Assembly (NCBI GenBank): GCA_023417515.1
Contig: JAEZFL010000011.1
Coordinates: forward strand, 1 to 12,190
Reading direction: 5' to 3'
DNA from: Pseudomonadota bacterium
GTDB taxonomy: Bacteria; Pseudomonadota; Alphaproteobacteria; Sphingomonadales; Sphingomonadaceae
DNA length: 12,190 bases
The notes beneath the pieces were generated by a model, which had not been told where the DNA came from, ran no database searches, and saw nothing but the letters and a program-made list of their open reading frames with translations. Shown piece by piece: positions 1-6,531 of this stretch. The first letter of the stretch is position 1, and every line of letters begins with the position of its first letter. The translations under genes were made by a program, and so were the position numbers.

Positions 1-556
1 CAACAGCATCGGAGCCGTAGAGCGACGACGACCCGTCCTTGACGATCTCGATACGCTGCAGTATCGAAGAGGGAATCACGTTGAGATCGAATGCGCCGAC
101 CTGACCGCGGACGCCGGCCGGACCCGGACGCTTGCCATTCAGGAGCACAAGGGTTCGGTTCGCGCCCAGTCCGCGCAAGTCGAGCGACTGGGTGCCGGTG
201 CCGCCTTCCACCACGAAGCCGCTGAACTGGTGGTTGATCTGCGTGGAACCGGCCGCGACGTTTGACTTCTGCAGGAACTCCGCCGTTTCGATCTGGCCGA
301 CGTTGACGCTGGTATCGGCGGTGATCACCTGCACAGGGGAGACCGAGTCGTACTCCAGTCGGCGCAGCAGCGACCCGGTCACAGTCATGCGTTCGAGTTC
401 GGTGGGCGCCGGCGACGACTGCTCCGTTTCCTGCTCCTCATCCTGTGGCTCGGACGCGTCCTGCGCATAAACCAGCGAGCCATAGAGGCAGCCGGCGACC
501 GCGACGAAGAGCGGCAATTTCCTGAAATTTGGGCGCTTGCTGTGGTTTGGACGCAT
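1..556 (-). CDS. TonB-dependent outer-membrane receptor, N-terminal part (cut by window edge)
   Basis: The first 185 codons of a TonB-dependent receptor; the rest lies beyond the left edge. Residues 1-31 form a signal peptide (basic start, hydrophobic core FVAVAGCLYGSLVYA, cleavage near A31/Q32). An acidic Gln/Glu-rich linker follows, then a TonB-box-like segment ERMTVTG at 55-61. From about residue 70 comes the plug domain, with the typical SLDLRGLGANRTLVLLNGKR at 124-143 and IEIVKDGSSSLYGSDAV at 169-185. Such receptors import scarce substrates across the outer membrane using energy from TonB-ExbBD. The substrate cannot be read from the plug; the secreted S9 peptidase upstream hints at peptides, while the AACGTT boxes would also fit a sugar-type LacI regulator. 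The ATG at 554-556 is preceded by GGGGA at suitable distance. The gene has its own promoter and lies behind the terminator of the S9 peptidase. Confidence 0.93.
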   Translation of the reverse strand, partial: MRPNHSKRPNFRKLPLFVAVAGCLYGSLVYAQDASEPQDEEQETEQSSPAPTELERMTVTGSLLRRLEYDSVSPVQVITADTSVNVGQIETAEFLQKSNVAAGSTQINHQFSGFVVEGGTGTQSLDLRGLGANRTLVLLNGKRPGPAGVRGQVGAFDLNVIPSSILQRIEIVKDGSSSLYGSDAV

Positions 557-584
557 GAACTGTTCCCCATCAAAATGTGAATTA

Positions 585-610
585 AACGTTAACGTTACCG
601 CAACGTTAAC
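585..610. promoter_or_regulatory. Cluster of three AACGTT boxes, putative repressor operators
   Basis: AACGTT occurs at 585-590, 591-596 and 602-607; the first two form a perfect 12-bp palindrome (585-596) and the third is extended to AACGTTAAC (602-610). The cluster lies at and just downstream of the predicted start site of the TonB receptor, the usual place for a repressor operator. Palindromes with a central CG resemble operators of LacI-family regulators, which often control TonB receptor genes in Xanthomonadaceae. The regulator is not in this window, and other families cannot be excluded. Confidence 0.5.
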
Positions 611-612
611 CG

Positions 613-642
613 AGTATAGGCGTGGCTTGCCGCATTGAGCAA
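613..642 (-). promoter_or_regulatory. Predicted sigma70-type promoter of the TonB-dependent receptor
   Basis: On the minus strand there is a -10 box TATACT (613-618; 5 of 6 consensus bases) and a weaker -35 box TTGCTC (637-642), separated by 18 bp. The predicted transcription start is near 606, inside the AACGTT box cluster, giving a leader of about 50 nt before the ATG at 556. This is an inference from sequence only. Confidence 0.55.
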
Positions 643-681
643 TGGTTCAGAACAAGTTTTGGCAAGTGCCGGGCGGTCCCC

Positions 682-707
682 AAAAAAAACCCCGGCCAGG
701 CCGGGGT
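682..707 (-). terminator. Rho-independent terminator of the S9 peptidase gene
   Basis: Read on the minus strand, a 7-bp GC stem CCCCGGC/GCCGGGG (690-696 with 700-706, loop of 3) is followed directly by eight T residues (682-689). It lies 33 bp after the stop codon of the S9 peptidase and ahead of the receptor promoter, so it separates the two transcription units. Confidence 0.85.
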
Positions 708-739
708 CGTATCAGTGTGTAGCGTGTAGCGGTGGCGAT

Positions 740-2806
740 CTAAAGACCTCCCTCGCCGCAGTCTGTCGTCAGGAAGTCCTCCAACAGTTGCAGCGAACTC
801 ATCTGATGACGGTAATACCAGGGCATGCTGTGTGGCATGTCAGGGATGAGTTCAAACTTGGCCGGGACCCGATCCTTCACCGCCTCATAGAAGCCGCGCG
901 CGTGGAATGCCGGGGTGCGCACGTCGCGGTCACCTACGTACAGCAGGACGGGGATGTTCGCCTTGTCTGCATGGCGCATGGGATCCATGCCCGTGACCGT
1001 GCGTGCCTGCAGGATCCGCTGCACGCGATTCTCGCTCCATGTGGTTCCAAGGCGGGCCAGATCCGTCACCGGGGCTCCCGATATCGCGCACTGGTAGGGG
1101 CTGTCGGGTCGAACAACGGCTGCGGCCGCAGCGAACCCTCCGTAGGAGTAGCCGAAGATGGCGATCCGCTCAGGGTCCGCGATGCCCTGCGCGACAAGCC
1201 ATGCAGCGCCGTCGTCTTTGTCGTCCTGCATCGACAGGCCCCACTGCGCGTCCCCAGCCAGCCACAACTTCCGACCAAGACCTGAAGACCCGCGATACTG
1301 CGGACGGAGCACCGCGTAACCGCGCGACGTCAGGAACGGCACCCAGCCACTCCCATCCCATCCGCCGAAGTCCCGCGCCCAAGGGCCCCCGTGTGGATGG
1401 ATGATTGTCGGGAGCGGCCCGTCGCCCTTGTTCCATCCGGCAGGCAAATCGAGAATCGCCGGAACTTTCATTCCATCGCGCGCCGAGTAGCTGACCAGGC
1501 TCTGGTCGCCGACGCTCTCGGGCTTGATCCAAGGTCGTTGGCTTCCCAGCGTCACCACGCGATTGCGGTCGACCAGAACGTGGTATGCCGGAGGATGGCG
1601 TGCGCTGGACGTGGAAAAGAGGACCCTGGAATAGCCGTCGTTGTAGCCGGAGATGGCGATCGACTGCCCTGGATACGCCGATTGAAGTCCCGACTGGATG
1701 GAGCGGAGATCCGGGTCGACGTAAGTCGTTTCCCGCGTCAGGCCGTCCACTGTGAAGCCCAGCACCTGGTTGAAGTTGCTAGGCCGGTTGCCCAGCACGA
1801 TTCCCGATATGGAGTATTCGGGATGCGCAACGAGCGCCTCCTTGTCGAAGGCGCGTGCGACCGGGTCGTACATCCACGCTTGGACCTGATCGGAATGCAG
1901 GTCGGTCAGGACATGGAACTTTCCAGTCTGCTCGTCACGTCCCACGAACTCCAGCGTGTGTCGCTCGCTGAGGCGCTGGGTCAGGTTGTCGTGCGTTTCG
2001 AACTCACCGGTATTCGGGTTCTTGATCAGAATTCGCTGCTCGTATTCGCTTCCCCCGGCCCCTTCCAGCTCGACGCGGGTCAGCAGTTCGCCATCGCGAG
2101 GGTCAAAGAGGCCTGGACTCGACCGGCCACCAGATTTGAAGAGCAGCTTCGTCGTCCCGTCTCGCAAGTTGTAGAGGTAATAGTTGCCGGAGAGCGTCGC
2201 CTGGTTGACCTGCAGAACAATCACGTTCTCGGGGTCGAGCGGGAGAGGGTTGACGAGTTCTGCCGTCCCTGCGATCTCGAGACACCGCTGCGTGTCCTCG
2301 CTCACTCCGATGCGGCGTGTGTTGTCGGCGAAAGCATCCGTAAAGTTCTGGTGCTTCGTGTCCGTGAGGTAGGCTTTCGTCACGAAGGTCTTGGTGGCGC
2401 CCGTCGAGCGGCCCTCGCCACAGCCGCCCAGCTGACCGGTCCACTCCTGCCTCGCGAGGACGATCAATTTGTCCGCCTTCATCGCGTTGGCCGCGATGAA
2501 CTTCATCCGGTCTCCGGATGGAGTGACGACCGGCCCGCTGTCGAGGTTGTCCACCTGCCAAGTCGCCAGAGCGGTCTCGCGGTAATCTGTGCCGGGAGCC
2601 GCGATGAGCGCCACTAGGTTCTTGCCGTCCGCACTCATTGAGACGGACTGGATCTCCGGCAACCGCGCGAAAGCCTCGGCCGGGATGGGCTCCCGCGCCG
2701 CGGCGCTCGAGGAAAGCGCAGAAATCCCAAGACAGAGCGCGCAAGCAGCTCCCCTGTACCTGCCGGTCAAAGCATTGCGGACGTGCGAACTCTTGCTCAA
2801 GCGCAT
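740..2806 (-). CDS. Secreted S9 family (prolyl oligopeptidase-like) peptidase
   Basis: A 688-residue serine peptidase of family S9. Residues 1-37 look like a Sec signal peptide (basic N-region, ACALCLGISALSSSAAA), so the enzyme probably acts in the periplasm or outside. The middle (about 40-440) should be the beta-propeller-like N-terminal domain; the C-terminal 245 residues are the alpha/beta-hydrolase domain. Visible there are the oxyanion-region motif HPHGGPW (470-476), the nucleophile Ser554 in GYSYGG, Asp628 in GDRDVRTP and His659 in MPHSM. Family members cleave short peptides, often after proline or from the N-terminus (dipeptidyl or acylaminoacyl type); exact specificity cannot be read. 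The ATG at 2806 was preferred over one 14 codons upstream because AGGGGG precedes it at good spacing and the signal peptide then starts the protein. It ends in its own terminator. It may supply peptides to the neighbouring TonB receptor, which is inference from position. Confidence 0.92.
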   Translation of the reverse strand: MRLSKSSHVRNALTGRYRGAACALCLGISALSSSAAAREPIPAEAFARLPEIQSVSMSADGKNLVALIAAPGTDYRETALATWQVDNLDSGPVVTPSGDRMKFIAANAMKADKLIVLARQEWTGQLGGCGEGRSTGATKTFVTKAYLTDTKHQNFTDAFADNTRRIGVSEDTQRCLEIAGTAELVNPLPLDPENVIVLQVNQATLSGNYYLYNLRDGTTKLLFKSGGRSSPGLFDPRDGELLTRVELEGAGGSEYEQRILIKNPNTGEFETHDNLTQRLSERHTLEFVGRDEQTGKFHVLTDLHSDQVQAWMYDPVARAFDKEALVAHPEYSISGIVLGNRPSNFNQVLGFTVDGLTRETTYVDPDLRSIQSGLQSAYPGQSIAISGYNDGYSRVLFSTSSARHPPAYHVLVDRNRVVTLGSQRPWIKPESVGDQSLVSYSARDGMKVPAILDLPAGWNKGDGPLPTIIHPHGGPWARDFGGWDGSGWVPFLTSRGYAVLRPQYRGSSGLGRKLWLAGDAQWGLSMQDDKDDGAAWLVAQGIADPERIAIFGYSYGGFAAAAAVVRPDSPYQCAISGAPVTDLARLGTTWSENRVQRILQARTVTGMDPMRHADKANIPVLLYVGDRDVRTPAFHARGFYEAVKDRVPAKFELIPDMPHSMPWYYRHQMSSLQLLEDFLTTDCGEGGL

Positions 2807-2960
2807 TGAGTACCCCCTGGCGAATTCAACGGTCGGCTGGGCCGGCATGGCTGCCGATGTCCGGATGGTACCCGCTAACGGCGGATTGCCACAGTCACTG
2901 GGATCCCCGCAGTCCTACTGGAAGTCGGTAGACTGAATAGCCAGTTCTCGAACATTCTCC

Positions 2961-3815
2961 ATGGAATACCGATCTACGCCTCGCGCCGTCCAGAGCGGAC
3001 TTGCCCCCCCCCCCCGCATCCGCAACATCCTCGCCGTCGGTTCGGGGAAGGGCGGAGTGGGGAAGTCGACGACCGCGGTGAATCTCGCACTGGCGCTTGC
3101 GGGCGAGGGCGCGCGCGTCGGGGTGCTGGATGCGGACGTGTACGGACCGAGCATCCCGACCATGCTGGGGTTGTCCGGCAAGCCCGACAGCCCGGACGGC
3201 AAGTCGATCCTGCCGATGCGCGCGCACGGGATCGAGGCGATGTCGATCGGGTTCCTGGTCGAGGCGGACACGCCGATGATCTGGCGCGGGCCGATGGCGA
3301 CCTCGGCGCTCACCCAACTGCTCAACGACACGCTGTGGGGCGGCGAAGAGGGCCTCGACTACCTGATCGTGGACCTGCCGCCGGGTACCGGCGACATCCA
3401 GCTCACGCTGGCGCAGAAGATTCCCGTCGCGGGCGCGGTGGTGGTGACCACGCCGCAGGACGTGGCCACGCTCGACGCGCGCAAGGCGCTGCGGATGTTC
3501 GAGAAGGTGGATGTGGCGGTGCTCGGCCTGGTGGAAAACATGGCCCAGCACGTGTGCTCGAACTGCGGCCATGTCGAGCACCTGTTCGGGCAAGGCGGGG
3601 GCGAGCGCATGGCGGCGCAGTACGGCGTGCCGCTGCTGGGATCGCTGCCGCTGGAGATCGGGATCCGCGCGCAGGGCGACGCCGGCGTGCCGATCGTGGC
3701 CGCGTCCCCGGACTCGGCCGCCGCCGCGGCCTACCGCGCCACCGCCGCGCGCCTGCGCGAGGAACTCGAGAAGCGTCCGCGCGCGCCGCGGGGCATTTCC
3801 GCTTCACTCCTGTAG
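2961..3815 (+). CDS. mrp: Mrp/ApbC family iron-sulfur cluster carrier ATPase
   Basis: A 284-residue P-loop ATPase of the Mrp/NBP35 family, which binds and delivers Fe-S clusters to apoproteins in the cytoplasm. Seen: deviant Walker A GKGGVGKST (29-37), DADVYGPS (58-65), the segment LIVDLPPGTGD (135-145), and the family's C-terminal CxxC pair Cys199/Cys202 that holds the bridging cluster. The N-terminal MIP18-like (DUF59) domain of longer Mrp proteins is absent, as in other short Xanthomonadaceae-type forms. ATG 2961 is the first start available, because an in-frame TGA lies at 2934-2936; no convincing Shine-Dalgarno precedes it. Codons 15-19 contain an uninterrupted run of 12 C (3004-3015), so one-base slippage would move the frame before the Walker A motif. 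Divergent from the S9 peptidase with a 154-bp gap; in many gammaproteobacteria the gene diverges from metG instead. Confidence 0.95.
   Translation: MEYRSTPRAVQSGLAPPPRIRNILAVGSGKGGVGKSTTAVNLALALAGEGARVGVLDADVYGPSIPTMLGLSGKPDSPDGKSILPMRAHGIEAMSIGFLVEADTPMIWRGPMATSALTQLLNDTLWGGEEGLDYLIVDLPPGTGDIQLTLAQKIPVAGAVVVTTPQDVATLDARKALRMFEKVDVAVLGLVENMAQHVCSNCGHVEHLFGQGGGERMAAQYGVPLLGSLPLEIGIRAQGDAGVPIVAASPDSAAAAAYRATAARLREELEKRPRAPRGISASLL
3004..3015 (+). repeat. Homopolymeric C12 tract inside mrp
   Basis: Twelve consecutive C bases encode part of Ala15, Pro16-Pro18 and the first base of Arg19 of Mrp, in the leader before the ATPase motifs. In the present length the frame is open. Homopolymer runs of this size are prone to replication slippage and to sequencing length errors. 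Confidence 0.95.
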
Positions 3816-4000
3816 ATCGGCCTGGACCAGCGCAGCAGCGCTGTCCGGGTGAGCGCTTGCGATCCGGTGCCGGTGCAGGCGAACCCGGGCGCTTCGATCC
3901 CTGCGACCACCGGCGGATGGGGCGACTACGCTCCCGGCCTCGTGCCGCCTTCGAGCTTGAGGCACCCCGCGCGACGCGCAGAACCAGCGGGCAGCGACGG

Positions 4001-4029
4001 CTGACGGCGGGCCGGCCCCCCCCTACAAT
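4001..4029 (+). promoter_or_regulatory. Predicted sigma70-type promoter of dcd
   Basis: A -35 box CTGACG (4001-4006), a spacer of exactly 17 bp and a -10 box TACAAT (4024-4029; 5 of 6 consensus bases) lie just upstream of dcd. The start site would fall near 4036, about 29 nt before the ATG. The rest of the gap between mrp and dcd (3816-4000) shows only a small hairpin (CAGCGC/GCGCTG, 3828-3843) without a T run and no small gene I could support. Confidence 0.7.
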
Positions 4030-4064
4030 GCGCGCTTCCGGCCGCGCGCCGCAGGGAACACCGC

Positions 4065-4637
<573 letters not shown>

Positions 4638-4704
4638 TCCGCCGCGCCCCGCGGCCATCCGTACCGCCCTTTTTTCTCCCACAGCCATTCAAGGAACGAA
4701 CGCC

Positions 4705-5205
4705 ATGAACGAACAGAATCCCTACGGCAGCCCTGAAGCGGTCGTCGCCGACCTGGACGCAACCAACCTGGCCGGGCGATGGGAGCGGCTGGGAGCAGCG
4801 ATCATCGACACCATCCTCCTGCTGGTGATCCTCGTGCCGCTCATGTTCGTGGGCGGCTACTGGCAGGCGGCGATGGCAGCAGGCGGCCAGGTGCCCATCG
4901 CGACGACGATGCTGTGGGCGGTGGTCGGATTCGCCGTGTTCGTGCTCGTGCAGTGGTATCCCCTCAATGCACGCGGCCAGACCTGGGGCAAGCGCCTGCT
5001 CGGGATCCGTATCGTCGACATGGATGGCGACCAGCCGACGATGGGACGACTGCTCGGGCTGCGCTACCTGCCGGTCCAGATGGTGGGGAACGTGCCCGTG
5101 GTCGGCACCGTGCTCGCCCTCGTCAACGTGCTGCTGATCTTCCGCGGCGACCGCCGCTGCGGCCACGACCTGATCGCAGGGACCCAGGTCGTCAAGGGCG
5201 GCTGA
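4705..5205 (+). CDS. RDD family membrane protein
   Basis: A 166-residue integral membrane protein with the RDD domain. Seen: the leading Arg/Asp segment AGRWERLGAAIID (23-35) running into a first membrane helix (about 31-51), a second helix (about 66-85), the signature GQTWGKRLLGIRIVD (91-105), a hydrophobic stretch 126-146, and the closing RRCGHDLIAGT (150-160) that carries the last conserved Asp. The short NPYGSPEA leader is cytoplasmic in appearance. RDD proteins have no firmly established common function; some have been linked to ion or compatible-solute transport. The ATG has AAGGAA eight bases upstream. It lies 67 bp after dcd on the same strand and may be co-transcribed: the hairpin between them (4641-4655) is 15 bases from the T run (4670-4675) and is a poor terminator. 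Confidence 0.88.
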   Translation: MNEQNPYGSPEAVVADLDATNLAGRWERLGAAIIDTILLLVILVPLMFVGGYWQAAMAAGGQVPIATTMLWAVVGFAVFVLVQWYPLNARGQTWGKRLLGIRIVDMDGDQPTMGRLLGLRYLPVQMVGNVPVVGTVLALVNVLLIFRGDRRCGHDLIAGTQVVKGG

Positions 5206-5219
5206 CCGCGGCCGCGGAT

Positions 5220-5247
5220 GCGTCCGCAGGGCGCATCTGCGGGACGC
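5220..5247. terminator. Hairpin between convergent genes, possible bidirectional terminator
   Basis: GCGTCCGCAG (5220-5229) pairs with CTGCGGGACGC (5237-5247), a 10-bp stem with one bulged G and a loop of 7. It lies between the ends of the RDD gene and the convergent HIT gene. Neither side has a T run, so it would be an atypical or Rho-assisted terminator. It is preceded by the 12-bp palindrome CCGCGGCCGCGG (5206-5217). The rest of the gap up to 5312 holds nothing I can identify. Confidence 0.35.
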
Positions 5248-5312
5248 GCCCGTGCCGGTGGGCGTGCTGGCCGCGCTGGCTGCTGTCGCACCGCGGCATG
5301 CGGCAGCTCCCT

Positions 5313-5750
5313 TCAGGCCGGGCTTTCCCGCAGTGCGTGCTCCAGCCGGCGGATGCGTTCGATCAGGCCTTCCGGGCTGTAGGGGCGGGCTGCGACCCGC
5401 CCCCAGACGGGCGCCGGCCAGGCCGGGTCGTCCTCGAACCGGGCGATCACGTGCACGTGGAGCTGCGGCACCATGTTGCCCAGCGTTGCCACGTTGAGCT
5501 TGAACGGCTGGAACACCGTGCGCAACGCGCGGGCGGCGAGGTCGATCTCGTCGGTGAGCAGGTGCCGCTGCGCGGCGTCGAGGTCGAGCAGTTCGCGTGC
5601 GCCTGCGATGCGGGGCACCAGCACCAGCCAGGGATAGTTGGCGTCGTCCATCAGGCGCAGTTCGCACAGCTCCAGCGCGCGCAGCGGATGGGTGTCGGCC
5701 GCCAGCTGTGGATGCAGTTCGTAGTGTCCCGGGTCGGGGTGTCTGGCCAT
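5313..5750 (-). CDS. HIT (histidine triad) family protein with QxHxH motif
   Basis: A 145-residue protein of the HIT superfamily, small cytoplasmic nucleotide hydrolases or transferases. The triad reads QLHVHVI (96-102): the first His of the usual H-x-H-x-H is Gln, while the middle His98, which is the nucleophile in Hint-type enzymes, and His100 are kept. Upstream are the typical YPWLVLVPR strand (39-47) and LNVATLGNMVPQLH (85-98). The substrate (nucleoside phosphoramidate, dinucleoside polyphosphate or other) is not clear from sequence. The ATG at 5748-5750 is set by AAGGAGT five bases upstream; a longer open reading to 5894 lacks support and overlaps the upstream gene. It starts 10 bp after the stop of the dienelactone-hydrolase-like gene, whose stop codon abuts the Shine-Dalgarno, so the two form an operon with likely coupled translation. 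Confidence 0.9.
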   Translation of the reverse strand: MARHPDPGHYELHPQLAADTHPLRALELCELRLMDDANYPWLVLVPRIAGARELLDLDAAQRHLLTDEIDLAARALRTVFQPFKLNVATLGNMVPQLHVHVIARFEDDPAWPAPVWGRVAARPYSPEGLIERIRRLEHALRESPA

Positions 5751-5760
5751 GCGGACTCCT

Positions 5761-6435
5761 TCAGCCCAGCGCGGTCTCGAGGAAGTCCAGCGTACGCCGG
5801 CGGGCCAGGGCGGCGCTTTCGGGATGGAAGTGACGGGGGTCGACGTCGCGGTTGAAGGCGTGTCCGGCGCCCGGGTAGAGATGGACCTGCGCATCGGCCC
5901 AGGCGTCGCGATGGGCCTGGATGTAATCCGGCGGCGTGCTCTGGTCCTCGGCGCCGAAGTGGAACAGCATCGGCGCGCGCAGCGCCTCGCCGAGGTAGGG
6001 CTGCGAGCGGGCGCCGTAGTAGGCCACGGCCGGCAGGCCCAGCCGGGTATTGGCCAGCAGCGCCATGCTGCCGCCCCAGCAGAAGCCGATCACGGCCACC
6101 TTCAGCCCCTCGCGCCGCAGCGACTCGGCCGCCGCGCGGGTCGTGTCCACGGCCCGTTCCGCGCCCAGTTCACCCACCAGCTCGCGCCCCCGTGCGAAGC
6201 CTGCCTCGTCGTAGCCGAGTTCGACGTTGCGGGCGACCGGATCGAACAGGGCCGGCGCCAGGGCCACGTAGCCCGAGGCCGCATAGCCCTCGACCACGCT
6301 GCGGATGTGCTCGTTGACCCCGAAGATCTCCTGCAGCACCACGATCCCGCCCAGCGCGGCGGCGTGGTCGGGCGGATCGGCCCGCCAGGCGTCGACGGGG
6401 CCTGCCCCGGTCTGGATCACGGTGTCGCGGCCCAT
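5761..6435 (-). CDS. Dienelactone hydrolase family protein
   Basis: A 224-residue alpha/beta hydrolase of the dienelactone hydrolase family, probably cytoplasmic as there is no signal peptide. Seen: QEIFGVN (35-41) with Glu36, which in the family gates the nucleophile; the nucleophile elbow GFCWGG with Cys119; Asp164 in GAEDQSTPP; and His192 in GAGHAFN. A Cys-Asp-His triad with the Glu is the hallmark of DLH rather than of ordinary serine esterases. The classical enzyme opens dienelactone to maleylacetate in chloroaromatic breakdown, but no other aromatic-pathway genes are here, so the true substrate is open. The ATG at 6433-6435 has GGGAGG upstream. It is the first gene of a two-gene operon with the HIT protein and is transcribed away from rimO. 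Confidence 0.92.
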   Translation of the reverse strand: MGRDTVIQTGAGPVDAWRADPPDHAAALGGIVVLQEIFGVNEHIRSVVEGYAASGYVALAPALFDPVARNVELGYDEAGFARGRELVGELGAERAVDTTRAAAESLRREGLKVAVIGFCWGGSMALLANTRLGLPAVAYYGARSQPYLGEALRAPMLFHFGAEDQSTPPDYIQAHRDAWADAQVHLYPGAGHAFNRDVDPRHFHPESAALARRRTLDFLETALG

Positions 6436-6465
6436 GGCGGCCTCCCTGCGGCGGTCGGGGGCCCG

Positions 6466-6471
6466 ATTCTA
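6466..6471 (-). promoter_or_regulatory. Predicted -10 box for the dienelactone hydrolase-HIT operon
   Basis: On the minus strand TAGAAT (5 of 6 consensus bases) lies 30 bp upstream of the ATG at 6435, which would give a leader of about 25 nt. I see no clear -35 box at 16-18 bp. It sits only 8 bp from the rimO -10 box on the other strand. Confidence 0.4.
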
Positions 6472-6479
6472 GCCGAGGC

Positions 6480-6485
6480 TATAAT
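6480..6485 (+). promoter_or_regulatory. Predicted -10 box of rimO
   Basis: A perfect TATAAT lies 46 bp upstream of the rimO ATG, placing the transcription start near 6492 with a leader of about 40 nt. The -35 position (around 6457-6462) is G-rich and does not resemble TTGACA, so activity may rely on the -10 region or on an activator. Confidence 0.5.
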
Positions 6486-6531
6486 CCGCGGCCGTGACGC
6501 CGGCGGCGTCGCCCACTCGTTCCCGTACCCC

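Noticed and set aside
717..730. Tandem GTGTAGC repeat (two copies) after the S9 peptidase stop
   Set aside because: Two copies of a heptamer are easily due to chance and no further copies follow.
1391..2617. A 408-codon open frame on the plus strand opposite the S9 peptidase
   Set aside because: The minus-strand frame contains a full signal peptide, catalytic triad and terminator; the plus-strand frame has no recognisable features.
3855..3935. tRNA-like stretch with TTCGATCC and ACCACC after mrp
   Set aside because: The flanking bases do not form a T-arm stem and no matching acceptor 5' half or anticodon arm can be found.
4641..4675. Hairpin GCCGCG/CGCGGC followed by a T run after dcd as a terminator
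   Set aside because: The T run begins 15 bases after the stem (4655 to 4670), too far for an intrinsic terminator, so I do not claim it.
5749..6531. Long in-frame open stretch upstream of the rimO ATG that could extend RimO by 261 residues
   Set aside because: It is fully antisense to the HIT start and the dienelactone hydrolase gene, its composition is that of a GC-rich shadow frame, and RimO family proteins begin close to the SLGCPN motif.
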